Assembly (NCBI GenBank): GCA_002015125.1
Contig: MUYB01000004.1
Location: forward strand, 1 to 24,465
DNA length: 24,465 nt
Origin: [Haemophilus] felis
Lineage (GTDB): Bacteria; Pseudomonadota; Gammaproteobacteria; Enterobacterales; Pasteurellaceae
Reading direction: 5' to 3'
Positions 16,693-24,465 of the stretch are shown piece after piece. Each line of letters begins with the position of its first letter. The stretch's first letter is position 1. The position numbers and the translations under genes were made by a program. The notes below the pieces were generated by a model. It ran no database searches. It was not told the origin of the DNA and saw only the letters and a list, made by a program, of their open reading frames with translations.

Positions 16693-18288
16693 TTACTTCT
16701 CCAAATCTACTGAGTAGAAATCGTGAACACCGAATGGGCTGACCACGTAACCTTTCACTTCTTTACGCACTGGAAAGTAAGTGGTGGAGTGAGCCACGGT
16801 AATCCACGGGGCTTGCTCTTTGAATAGCACCTGCGCTTGTTTGTAAAGCTCGGTACGTTTCGCTTTATCTGTTTCTTGAGTGGCTTGGGTCACAATGCCA
16901 TCAAACTCTTTGTGGCAGAATTTCGCATAGTTTGAACCAGTTTCCACCGCCGAACAGCTTAACAAAGTGTTCAAGAAGTTGTCTGGGTCGCCGTTATCGC
17001 CAGTCCAACCAATCATACCTGTTTGGTGATCGCCTGCACGCATCCGTTTGAGGTATTCGCCCCATTCGTAGCTGACGATTTTCGCTTTCACGCCCACTTT
17101 TTCCCAGTCGGCTTGGATTAACTCGGCCATACGGCGAGCATTCGGGTTGTACGGACGAGAAACAGGCATTGCCCATAAATCCGTTTCAAAGCCGTTCTCA
17201 AAGCCTGCTTCTTTCAACAATGCTTTGGCTTTTTCTGGATCGTAGTCGTAATCTTTTACGTCTTCATTGTACGACCACATTGTTGGTGGGATTGGGTTTT
17301 TCGCTTTTTGCCCCGCCCCTTGGTAAACCGCATCAATAATCGCATCTTTGTTGACCGCATAGCTTAACGCTTGACGCACTTTCACGTTGTCAAATGGGGC
17401 TTTTTGCACGTTGAAGTTGAGATAGCCAATGTTCAAACCTGGGCGAGTGAGTACCTCAATTTTCGGATCAGCTTTAAGTTTTTCAATATCCGCAGGATTT
17501 GGATATGGCATTGCGTGGCATTCGCCTTTGATCAATTTGGCATAACGCACAGAGGCATCAGGCGTAATCGCAAACACTAAGCGGTCGATTTTCGCTTTGC
17601 CTGCCCAATATTGTTCAAAGGCTTTGTAGCGAACGGTAGAATCTTTTTGGTAGGAGACAAATTCAAACGGACCTGTACCGATTGGTTGGTTATCCACGGT
17701 TTCAGGTTTGCCCGCTTTGAGCATTTTGTCGCCATATTCTGCGGATAAAATCGAAGCAAAATCCATCGCTAAGTTAGCTAAAAACGGGGCGTTTGCCACT
17801 TTTAGGCTGATTTTCACGGTGTAATCATCGACTTTTTCCACTTTGTCGATAATGTTTTGCATATCCATACCGATAAAGTATTCGTAGTTACCGCCTGAGA
17901 CTTTGTGGTATGGGTGGTTTGGATCTAATTGACGATTAAAAGAGAATAACACATCGTCTGCATTGAAATCACGGGTCGGCTTGAACACTTTGTTGGCGTG
18001 GAATTTCACGCCTTTACGCAAATGGAAAATGTAGGTTTTGCCGTCTTCAGACACGTCCCATTTTTCGGCTAAATCAGGCACAACATTGGTCGTACCTGGT
18101 TCAAAGGTAGTTAATTTGTTGAAAATTGCACGACCTGTAGCATCAAGGGTTGCACCATCTGTACCAAGTTGCGGACTTAAAAAGGAAGGCGATGCCTCAA
18201 GACAATAAACAAAAGTTTTCGGTGCAGCCATTGCTGAACCCGAGATGAGCGCCAATGTGAATAAAGAAAGTTTCATGCTTTTTTTCAT
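16693..18288 (-). CDS. dppA: Periplasmic dipeptide-binding protein DppA
   Basis: First gene of the dpp operon. It binds dipeptides in the periplasm for DppBCDF. The length is 531 against 535 in E. coli. The signal peptide is residues 1-21 (to SAMA), and the mature protein starts APKTFVYC. Close family blocks include YKAFEQYW, FAITPDASVRYAKL, MPYPNPADI, VRQALSYAVNKDAI, MPVSRPYNPNARRMAELIQ and MIGWTGDNGDPDNF. The disulfide cysteines of E. coli DppA are kept (LSCSAVETGSNYAKFC). TAGGAG lies ahead of the ATG. It is distinctly G+C richer than the mal genes, like dppB-F, and is about as divergent from the dppA-like gene at the far end as separate subfamilies would be. Confidence 0.95.
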   Translation of the reverse strand: MKKSMKLSLFTLALISGSAMAAPKTFVYCLEASPSFLSPQLGTDGATLDATGRAIFNKLTTFEPGTTNVVPDLAEKWDVSEDGKTYIFHLRKGVKFHANKVFKPTRDFNADDVLFSFNRQLDPNHPYHKVSGGNYEYFIGMDMQNIIDKVEKVDDYTVKISLKVANAPFLANLAMDFASILSAEYGDKMLKAGKPETVDNQPIGTGPFEFVSYQKDSTVRYKAFEQYWAGKAKIDRLVFAITPDASVRYAKLIKGECHAMPYPNPADIEKLKADPKIEVLTRPGLNIGYLNFNVQKAPFDNVKVRQALSYAVNKDAIIDAVYQGAGQKAKNPIPPTMWSYNEDVKDYDYDPEKAKALLKEAGFENGFETDLWAMPVSRPYNPNARRMAELIQADWEKVGVKAKIVSYEWGEYLKRMRAGDHQTGMIGWTGDNGDPDNFLNTLLSCSAVETGSNYAKFCHKEFDGIVTQATQETDKAKRTELYKQAQVLFKEQAPWITVAHSTTYFPVRKEVKGYVVSPFGVHDFYSVDLEK

Positions 18289-18629
18289 TTTTACTCCTAA
18301 TCATTTAGTAGATGCTGTGTTATTAAAAATTTGTTAATTATTTTTTACCACTCCGAAAATATACTAATTCCAATCTAATCGCAAGACAGTTGATTATATT
18401 CCTGACACAAAATGCAACATTAAAATCCTTAGACAAGCCATTTTGTTATAGAAACGATGCTTAATCATAAAAAACTCACGTTACGTATAGCACGCTAAAC
18501 TAAATTGTATATTTTTTGCTGATAAGAAGTCTTACCACCACTGATCTGATTTGTCATTTTTTTATTGTTTTGTTTCTCCTCGCTATGCTTGAATATGTGT
18601 CGTTTTTATCTTTGGATATTGGAGTATAT
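18289..18629. promoter_or_regulatory. Divergent gap between dppA and the GDSL autotransporter gene
   Basis: These 341 bases hold no convincing gene. For dppA the best promoter candidate is TTGCGA (minus, 18379-18384) and TATTTT (18356-18361), 17 bases apart. A near-palindrome TGATAAGA-AG-TCTTACCA (18520-18537, 7 of 8 pairs) could be an operator for the rightward gene. No clear promoter for the autotransporter was found. The reading frame is open leftward of its ATG back to about 18516, but that part encodes no signal peptide and lacks a ribosome site. Confidence 0.55.
18356..18384 (-). promoter_or_regulatory. Candidate dppA promoter
   Basis: TTGCGA and TATTTT are spaced 17 bases apart on the minus strand. 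Each matches the sigma-70 hexamer at four of six positions. The transcript would carry a leader of about 60 bases before the dppA ATG. Confidence 0.35.
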
Positions 18630-20735
18630 ATGAAAATGAAAACGCTATCGTTCGCCCTATGCTGTGCATTATCAACATCCTCATTTGCAAAGGGCGTAGT
18701 CGTATTTGGTGATAGTTTAAGCGATATTGGTCAAACAAACTGGAATAAAAAAGCTTCTTACTTGAATGCACAAGGGCAATATCATGCTTTATACAATGAA
18801 ATTTTGAACAAGGCACTTGGTGGAGACATGTTAAAAGCATCTACACAAGGCGGAACAAACTATGCTTATAGTGGTGGCGTTATCGTGGGAACAAATAGTA
18901 AACACACCACAACATCAACATCTCAACAAGCACAACCTAATGTCGAGCTTGGCAAACAAATTGAAACTTATCTTCAAGGCTCTCCACAAAAAGAGGCATT
19001 GCATATTTTATGGGGTGGAGGTAATGATTTTGCCACAATATTAACGCAAGCTGTATCAAAACCTGATGCTGAAAAACAGGCATTTGTGTTAACTGAAATT
19101 CAAAAGCTTGCCACTACTCTCGCCAAAGATTGGGCAAAATTGCGCCAAGCTGGGATCAATACTGTAATCATACCAACCGTACCTAATGTGGTTTCTACTC
19201 CTGAATTTTTTAATCAATTAGGTGAAGTGGCAAGTAAAAAAATAAAACAGCAAGCAAGTGAAACGCTTACATCTATCCCTTTATTAGGAAGTGTGCTTAC
19301 TTCACTTTTAGATATTTTTAAGCTAGATACAACCTATAAAAAAGCATTTGAAAAATCAGTTAAAGAAATACTCTCTAAATCAACAGGAAATAGTGATGAA
19401 TTTGAAAAACATAGATTAGAAACGTTACAAAACTCTGCAGAAAACTTTTTAAAAAAATTAAATGTGGTTGCCAAAAGTGGTTTTGTTAGTGCAGGCTATA
19501 ACGCTGAAAAAATCGCCGATTTATTAATTAGACAATATAGCGATGTCGCCCAGCAAGCAAAATTCGCAACAGCTATCTTAAATAGTCGTGTCACCGAAGC
19601 ATTAAATCAAGTAGGAGGGAATATTATTCGCATTGATGCGGAAGGTTTATTAAAAGATATGATCGCACGGCCAAAAGATTACGGCATCGATAATACGACT
19701 GACGTTGCTTGTTCAAACAGCACAGCAACTACAACAACGCCTTGTCAACCACAAGATCCAACCGTTGCTGATGGACGTTTATTTGCCGATAGTTTTCACC
19801 CAGGTCCTAAAGCACATAAAGCCATGGCGGACTACATTTTAAATGTACTACAAACACCAAAGGATATGGGGTTGCTAGCACAATTAACTGAACAACATAC
19901 GATACAGGCTGCAGATTTTGCTCGCATTGAAAGTAACCGCAATCGTTTCATTCGTCAAACACCACAAACTGTGCAAGCGTTAGCGGCTTATCAAGTTCAA
20001 CCTCGCGGTCGAAATCTCTATGTTGGAACAAAAATCCAACTTACAGACCAATGGCAATTATTAGTAAATGTGGGACAACAACAGCAATCACAACAACAAG
20101 GAAAAGTGAAAGCAACACTTAACAATCACCTCATTAATACAACGCTCCGTTATGACAAAGAGAATTGGTGGGTAGGTAGTGCTTTACAACTAAATTCAGG
20201 TAAATTAACACTTCATCGTATTGCACAGCTTGGTCAAGCGTTACATTCACAGTCTGCAGAAACAGAGACGAATAGCTTTAATTTACAAACTTTCGCAGGA
20301 TATGAATGGCAATGGGATAATCTATTCCTCGCACTTAATGCAGATATTAATAAAACGCACCTAGAAATATCAGGATTTGGTGAAAAAAATATTGGCATTA
20401 CCCAAATGCAATTCTCTGAACAAAAACGCCGTAGTTTAAAAAGCGGTTTAGGCGTTGACCTGCATTATCAATCGCAAAATTGGCTACCTTATGTTTCTGC
20501 TCGTTGGATAAAAGAATGGAATAAGAACGTCCCAACGATTAAAGCAACGCTAAATGGAAGCTCCTTTGAAACCATACTAGAAAAATCAGATCGTGCTTGG
20601 GGCAATCTTCGTGCAGGCGTACAATTTAACTATAATCAACGTTTTTTCGCCAATCTTAGTGCAAGCAGAGATATTGGGAGAAAAACAAAACACAAAAATG
20701 ACAGTATTCAATTCGGTATTAGCTTTCATTTTTAA
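18630..20735 (+). CDS. GDSL-type esterase/lipase autotransporter
   Basis: A 701-residue outer-membrane autotransporter esterase of the EstA/ApeE type, predicted to hydrolyse ester lipids at the cell surface. The start ATG follows GGAG by 5-6 bases. The signal peptide is residues 1-20 (MKMKTLSFALCCALSTSSFA). SGNH blocks: VVVFGDSLSDIG with nucleophile Ser29; QGGTNYAYSGG near 73-83 (block II); WGGGND with Asn132 (block III); and DSFHPGPKAH with Asp387 and His390 (block V). A helical insertion of roughly 180 residues lies between blocks III and V. The last 270 or so residues alternate polar and aromatic residues as beta strands and end FGISFHF, the usual barrel terminus with C-terminal Phe. It is codirectional with the protease autotransporter. 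Confidence 0.92.
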   Translation: MKMKTLSFALCCALSTSSFAKGVVVFGDSLSDIGQTNWNKKASYLNAQGQYHALYNEILNKALGGDMLKASTQGGTNYAYSGGVIVGTNSKHTTTSTSQQAQPNVELGKQIETYLQGSPQKEALHILWGGGNDFATILTQAVSKPDAEKQAFVLTEIQKLATTLAKDWAKLRQAGINTVIIPTVPNVVSTPEFFNQLGEVASKKIKQQASETLTSIPLLGSVLTSLLDIFKLDTTYKKAFEKSVKEILSKSTGNSDEFEKHRLETLQNSAENFLKKLNVVAKSGFVSAGYNAEKIADLLIRQYSDVAQQAKFATAILNSRVTEALNQVGGNIIRIDAEGLLKDMIARPKDYGIDNTTDVACSNSTATTTTPCQPQDPTVADGRLFADSFHPGPKAHKAMADYILNVLQTPKDMGLLAQLTEQHTIQAADFARIESNRNRFIRQTPQTVQALAAYQVQPRGRNLYVGTKIQLTDQWQLLVNVGQQQQSQQQGKVKATLNNHLINTTLRYDKENWWVGSALQLNSGKLTLHRIAQLGQALHSQSAETETNSFNLQTFAGYEWQWDNLFLALNADINKTHLEISGFGEKNIGITQMQFSEQKRRSLKSGLGVDLHYQSQNWLPYVSARWIKEWNKNVPTIKATLNGSSFETILEKSDRAWGNLRAGVQFNYNQRFFANLSASRDIGRKTKHKNDSIQFGISFHF

Positions 20736-20753
20736 TCGTACTTAATGCTTCAT

Positions 20754-20786
20754 CTGCCCCTTAAACACCGACTGTTTAAGGGGTAG
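20754..20786 (+). terminator. Stem-loop after the GDSL autotransporter gene
   Basis: CCCCTTAAACA (20757-20767) pairs perfectly with TGTTTAAGGGG (20773-20783) around CCGAC. Three further pairs, one G-U, extend it to 20754-20786. The following bases are AT-rich (ATTATTAAA) but not a T-run. It is a probable terminator, though an imperfect one. Confidence 0.65.
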
Positions 20787-20795
20787 ATTATTAAA

Positions 20796-20839
20796 GGAGC
20801 TGACGTAGATTAGCTAGTATGTTAATCTACGTCAGCCCC
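20796..20839. mobile_element. 44-bp palindrome made of both IS1016-like ends, no transposase
   Basis: The arms 20796-20812 and 20823-20839 (17 bases each, one mismatch) face each other over a 10-base loop. The right arm is identical to the right end of the IS at the window start (327-343). The result is a minimal element with two IS termini and nothing inside. It could be a deletion relic or a MITE. No matching 8-base target duplication is visible (TTATTAAA left, AAAATTTA right). It lies 52 bases ahead of the protease gene and would fold in its leader. Confidence 0.75.
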
Positions 20840-20891
20840 AAAATTTAAATAAAAAATTATTTTTATTGAATATAATATAAAGGTAATAAAT

Positions 20892-23800
20892 ATGGAAAAG
20901 AAAAACAATTGGTCAAAAAAAAATATAACTTTAATTTTATCTGCGTTATTAACTTCTTGTGGTGGTGGGGGGGGCAGCGCATCCTCATCAAACAATGGAA
21001 ATAATATAGTTTCTCCAAATTACGGAAAAAATACGGAGGAAAGAAATATTTTTCCATCTTCTACAATTAACGAAAATAATCATACAAATTCAACAAAGGA
21101 ATTAGAAAACAGTGCAAACAATGCAAGTTTTTACTCAGCAAATGAAACAATCTCAACACTTTCATCCTCCTCTCCTTATGTAAGCTTACCTAATACATTA
21201 AGCATAGATAGCTCTTCCTCAATCTCAACTATCAATCAGGTTGGTTTATCTCCATCAAATCCTAAAGGAAATTATTTAGGTATTGAAGAGGAACAACGAT
21301 TACCTTTATACCACAGTAATGAACATAAAATTTATCATGTAGGTATTTTAGATACTTTTTTTTACCAATCAGAAAAATTTAAAAAGGCAAATAATCTATC
21401 TAGATTAGTCGATATTACACAAAATGGTACTGATGAAGAAGATAAACGACATCATGGTACTCTTGTTACTCATGTTTTTGTTAAAAAAAATAAATTATCT
21501 GATATTTATGCACAATCTATTATGCGAGCAAAATCAAGGACTTTTGATACAGGAGAGGAAATTTATCATCTTGCACATACAGAACCTAAAATTGAACATT
21601 ATCAAAATTTATATAATAAAGGCGTTAGAATATTTAATAATTCATATGGTTCTACTTGGACAGAGAATTCTGTAGAAGATATTTATCTAGAAAAATTAGA
21701 AAAATACGCAGAGACAGACAGTATTTTTGTTTGGTCAGCAGGAAATGAGAAAAAAGAACAAGCTTCTTTAGAATCGCATTATGCACATAAAAAACCAAAC
21801 ATAAAAAATGGGTGGATTTCTGCTATTGCTTTGGAAGAAGATACTCCTCAAAGTGGAAAAACATTAGCTGCTTATTCAAATAAAGCTGGAGAAGCTGTAA
21901 AAAACTGGGGGATTTCAGCACAAGGAAACTGGCAAATTGAGTTACCTAAAAATGAATGTCAAATCACAACAACAAATGGATGTTACCGATATATTAAAGG
22001 AACATCCTTTGCAACACCTACAGTAAGTGCAACTGTTGCTAATGTATGGAATCAATTTCCTTGGATGGATAATCATCTTGTTGTCGTAACTGTATTATCA
22101 ACAGCTAACAAACCTTATGAAAGAGAACAAACAGAGGGACCTGATGCAACATTCGGATGGGGGATTTTAGATAATGAAAGAGCAATAAGAGGACCTGGGA
22201 GATTTGACACAAGATTATTAACAAACAAAGATAGTGAAAATTTGTTGACAGTTAATTTAAGAAATATGCATTATTTAAATGAAAATAAATTAACTTGGAC
22301 AAATAATATTGCTGGCGATGCAGGAATAAGAAAAAAGGGCAATGGTACCTTATATTTTACTGGTGAAAATACCTATCTAGGAGATACAGTTATTGAAGAA
22401 GGCGCTATTCAAATCAGTAAACATTTAACAAAATCAAAAGTAAAAATAAAACCGCATGGAAAATTTATTGCAAAAAACAATAATTCTACTGTTATTTTAG
22501 GAAACGATGAAAAAAATAGTACTTATGAATTAGATAACAACGGGGGTATACTTGGTGTATATGGAAATGGATTAAAAATAAATGGAAATTATAAAGGTAA
22601 AAATAATGCTAGAATTATGATAGATATTGATCGTGCAAAATTAGATATATCAGGAAACTTGGATATGGGAAATACAGGTTATATTATCGCAGATGTGGAT
22701 AACTTTTCTCTTGTTAGTTCTCAACATTCAAAAGAACGAGTTATTTTAACAGCAAATCAAATAGAAAATTATCGTGGAGAATATAAAACTTCAAATGAAT
22801 TATCTAAATATATAGATATTGAAAAATTTTATGCCACAAACAAAGAAATAAAAGTTAAATATAAAAGAAATTCTACAGAATATGTTTATAAAAAAATTGA
22901 TTACACCCCTACAGTGAGTGAAGAAAATGCTGGAAAAATGCTTGATATTCATTTAGATGAATTATCTCTTAGAGAAAATAATAGATTATCTAATAGTACA
23001 TTGAGTAGTATTACTAAAATTATGAGTGCTGATGATATAGAGCTACCTAAAATTATAAAATCTCTTTCTGGTGAAATTTATGCCTCTAGTCAAAATATTT
23101 TGATGAAACAAAATAAACTTTTTAATCATACATTAAGTTCAAGACTTGCTTCCTTAATGAATGCTGAAAAAAATAGTGTATGGTTTGACAGCCTATATAC
23201 GAAATATAATCTCCATCAAAAAGGGTATTCTAAAGGAGATGTAACGACAACAGGTATTCAAATTGGCATTGATGGAAAATTAAACAAAAATCTAACTTTA
23301 GGTGGCACATTTTTAAATGGTAAATCTTCAGCTCAATTTGGTGAACGAGTTGGAAATATTGAAAGTAAAAGTAATGGGCTATCCTTATACGGTTATTATG
23401 ATTTTAATCAGTATTATTTAAGTGGTCGTTTAGGTTTTTCTAGAATAAATAGCAACATAAAAAGAGATATTATTGATCAATATGTTGCATTATCTTATCA
23501 AAGTAAGATTTACAATATATATACTGAATTAGGAAAAATATGGTATATTGATAATATGAGTATTAATCCATTTTTAGCAGTTGAATTGAATAAAATATAT
23601 AGAGGAGGGTTTAAAGAAAATGTAGATTTTGGTATTCATTCAGATAAAATAAGCTATAATCAAAGACATTTTTTAGTAGGTATGAGAGGAACTATAAAAC
23701 TAGATTCTATTAGTCTTATAGCAAATATTTCACATTCATTCGAACCTGAAACTCAACATTTTGATTTTAATGCAAATTTCAAAGATTCAGAAAGAAAAAT

Positions 23801-23966
23801 AACCATCAAAGGTATAAAACAACCAAAGCATAGTACATTTGTCGAGTTTGGTATTTCATATATGCTAAGTAGGAATTTTACTTTGCAATCGAAATATAGT
23901 TTAACTATGGAAGGAACTAAAAAAGAAAATAATATTTTTAATTTAAGCGCAGTATATTCTTTTTAA
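20892..23966 (+). CDS. ssa1: Subtilisin-like (S8) serine protease autotransporter lipoprotein, Ssa1/NalP type
   Basis: 1024 residues. The N terminus has a lipoprotein signal with lipobox LLTSC (Cys23), then a Gly/Ser/Asn-rich tether to about residue 140. The subtilase domain has Asp154 (GILDT), His188 (HHGTLVTH), oxyanion Asn285 (WSAGNE) and Ser372 (GTSFATP). A passenger-associated repeat follows (KGNGTLYFTGENTYLGDT, near 482-499), then beta-helix-like stalk, and a C-terminal barrel from about 760 ending NLSAVYSF. The lipidated S8 layout is that of Neisseria NalP and Mannheimia Ssa1; the gene symbol is by resemblance. AAAGG precedes the ATG by 8 bases. Codons are strongly A/T-biased with frequent AGA, unlike the neighbours. 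A G8 tract follows the Cys23 codon. Confidence 0.9.
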   Translation: MEKKNNWSKKNITLILSALLTSCGGGGGSASSSNNGNNIVSPNYGKNTEERNIFPSSTINENNHTNSTKELENSANNASFYSANETISTLSSSSPYVSLPNTLSIDSSSSISTINQVGLSPSNPKGNYLGIEEEQRLPLYHSNEHKIYHVGILDTFFYQSEKFKKANNLSRLVDITQNGTDEEDKRHHGTLVTHVFVKKNKLSDIYAQSIMRAKSRTFDTGEEIYHLAHTEPKIEHYQNLYNKGVRIFNNSYGSTWTENSVEDIYLEKLEKYAETDSIFVWSAGNEKKEQASLESHYAHKKPNIKNGWISAIALEEDTPQSGKTLAAYSNKAGEAVKNWGISAQGNWQIELPKNECQITTTNGCYRYIKGTSFATPTVSATVANVWNQFPWMDNHLVVVTVLSTANKPYEREQTEGPDATFGWGILDNERAIRGPGRFDTRLLTNKDSENLLTVNLRNMHYLNENKLTWTNNIAGDAGIRKKGNGTLYFTGENTYLGDTVIEEGAIQISKHLTKSKVKIKPHGKFIAKNNNSTVILGNDEKNSTYELDNNGGILGVYGNGLKINGNYKGKNNARIMIDIDRAKLDISGNLDMGNTGYIIADVDNFSLVSSQHSKERVILTANQIENYRGEYKTSNELSKYIDIEKFYATNKEIKVKYKRNSTEYVYKKIDYTPTVSEENAGKMLDIHLDELSLRENNRLSNSTLSSITKIMSADDIELPKIIKSLSGEIYASSQNILMKQNKLFNHTLSSRLASLMNAEKNSVWFDSLYTKYNLHQKGYSKGDVTTTGIQIGIDGKLNKNLTLGGTFLNGKSSAQFGERVGNIESKSNGLSLYGYYDFNQYYLSGRLGFSRINSNIKRDIIDQYVALSYQSKIYNIYTELGKIWYIDNMSINPFLAVELNKIYRGGFKENVDFGIHSDKISYNQRHFLVGMRGTIKLDSISLIANISHSFEPETQHFDFNANFKDSERKITIKGIKQPKHSTFVEFGISYMLSRNFTLQSKYSLTMEGTKKENNIFNLSAVYSF
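20967..20974 (+). repeat. G8 homopolymer in the protease autotransporter gene
   Basis: Eight G in a row begin four codon positions after the lipobox Cys codon. Gain of one G brings a stop at 21002-21004, and loss of one brings a stop at 21007-21009, so slippage would switch the protein off. Present length is in frame (on). Confidence 0.8.
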
Positions 23967-23978
23967 TAAAAATTAAAA

Positions 23979-24019
23979 GGACTAAATTCTGTAGATCTGT
24001 AGAGTACAGAATTTAGTCC
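23979..24019. terminator. Stem-loop between the protease gene and the deoR remnant
   Basis: The arms 23979-23993 and 24005-24019 are a perfect 15-bp stem with an 11-base loop, flanked by A-rich DNA on the left and TTAATTAAATTATT on the right. It lies between convergent genes and fits a bidirectional terminator. Confidence 0.8.
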
Positions 24020-24070
24020 CTTAATTAAATTATTCTAAATTTTTAGAATGGTATATTTTAATCCTTAAAC

Positions 24071-24322
24071 TTATTTACAAATAAGTAAATTTACATGATG
24101 ATAGGTTAAAATATCTAGAATAGGTTTTGGCGGTAAATCATCTGTTACCACACAATTAATATCGCTAATAGCCACAAATCGAACCATAGCTCGGCGAGTA
24201 AATTTTGAATGATCCGTAACCAAAAAAGTTTCTCTCGAACTTCCAATTATTGATCGTTTAACTTGCACTTCATGATAATCATAATCCAACAAAGAACCTT
24301 CTAAATCTATATTAGCTATCAT
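24071..24322 (-). pseudogene. DeoR-family transcriptional regulator, 3' remnant
   Basis: 83 codons match the C-terminal end of DeoR-family sugar-responsive repressors. EVQVKRSIIGSSRETFLVTD is the hallmark segment, followed by HSKFTRRAMVRF, ISDINCVVTDD and a final strand. Full members have about 250 residues with an N-terminal helix-turn-helix; that part and half of the effector domain are absent. The frame meets a stop (TAA, minus, 24323-24325) immediately upstream of the apparent ATG, exactly where transposase homology begins on the other strand. It is probably not functional. Which sugar the intact protein sensed cannot be told. Confidence 0.8.
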
Positions 24323-24465
24323 TTAGCACTTGAGGCTGATGAAGTGTTTGACGGACAAGTTGAGTTGGATGAAAGCTATTTCGGTGGACATCGTAAAGGA
24401 AAACGAGGTCGTGGAGCAGCAGGAAAAGCGGCTGTTTTTGGGGTATTGAAAAGGCAAGGGAAAGT
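24323..24465 (+). pseudogene. IS1016-like transposase, 5'-truncated, running off the window
   Basis: The frame from 24323 reads LALEADEVFDGQVELDESYF and continues with GGHRKGKRGRGAAGKAAVFG to the window end. This holds the first catalytic Asp (ELDESYFGG) and the basic loop typical of IS1595-family transposases. The N-terminal part (roughly 75-90 residues, by family comparison) and the left IS end are missing. An in-frame stop at 24302-24304 and no start codon at the join mean this copy should not yield a normal product. It is in the same orientation as the fragment at the window start. Confidence 0.85.

Noticed and set aside
18516..18629. N-terminal extension of the GDSL autotransporter from TTG at 18516
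   Set aside because: The proper signal peptide starts at the ATG at 18630, which is preceded by GGAG; the upstream part has no ribosome site.
20871..20876. Perfect TATAAT as the -10 of the protease autotransporter gene
   Set aside because: Transcription would start at about 20883, which would leave the ribosome site (20878-20882) outside the mRNA, and no -35 is found at the right distance. It is likely chance in AT-rich DNA.
21424..21675. Frame within the protease autotransporter gene
   Set aside because: It is a shifted frame rich in Ile, Leu and Lys from AT-rich codons, without a ribosome site or homology.
1..24465. CRISPR array or integrated phage
   Set aside because: No regularly spaced direct repeats, integrase or phage structural genes were seen; the only repeats are inverted hairpin elements and IS ends.
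1..24465. Whole window as a composite transposon
   Set aside because: The right-hand transposase piece lacks its left end and N terminus, and no target duplication can be examined, so a functional composite element is not supported.

Overview
The window looks like a Pasteurellaceae chromosome segment, most likely Mannheimia, Bibersteinia or Actinobacillus. The reasons are the AT-rich coding style, an IS1016-like element (IS1595 family), uptake-signal-like cores, and a subtilase lipoprotein autotransporter resembling the Ssa1 serotype antigen described in Mannheimia. The genus assignment is inference.

Layout. (1) 1-343: 3' end of an IS1016-like transposase gene with its terminal repeat. (2) 375-10640: a maltose/maltodextrin regulon. 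malE-malF-malG-malQ runs leftward, and malK and malT run rightward from the other side of a 318-base divergent control region. That region holds three CRP sites, two of them inside a perfect 25-bp inverted repeat. MalE binds maltodextrin, MalFGK2 imports it, MalQ rearranges it, and MalT activates the regulon. No lamB, malM or malP is present. (3) 10675-18288: a leftward dipeptide ABC operon, dppA-dppB-dppC-dppD-dppF, followed by a second, diverged dppA-like gene. The gaps contain hairpin-rich repeats, one of which supplies the dppD stop codon. (4) 18630-23966: two rightward autotransporter genes, a GDSL esterase and a subtilisin-like protease lipoprotein. The protease gene has a G8 tract beside its lipobox codon, a candidate on/off switch. 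A 44-bp palindrome made of the two IS ends lies between them. (5) 24071-24465: the 3' part of a DeoR-family regulator gene, abutting an internal piece of a second IS1016-like transposase with no IS end at the join.

Base composition is a mosaic by eye: dppA-F is clearly G+C richer than the mal genes and the second dppA, and the protease autotransporter is the most A+T rich. I found no tRNA, rRNA or CRISPR array. The most notable observations are the two-site CRP palindrome, the G8 tract in the protease lipoprotein gene, the IS-end palindrome upstream of it, and the repeats inside the dpp operon. No clearly new multi-gene system is evident.
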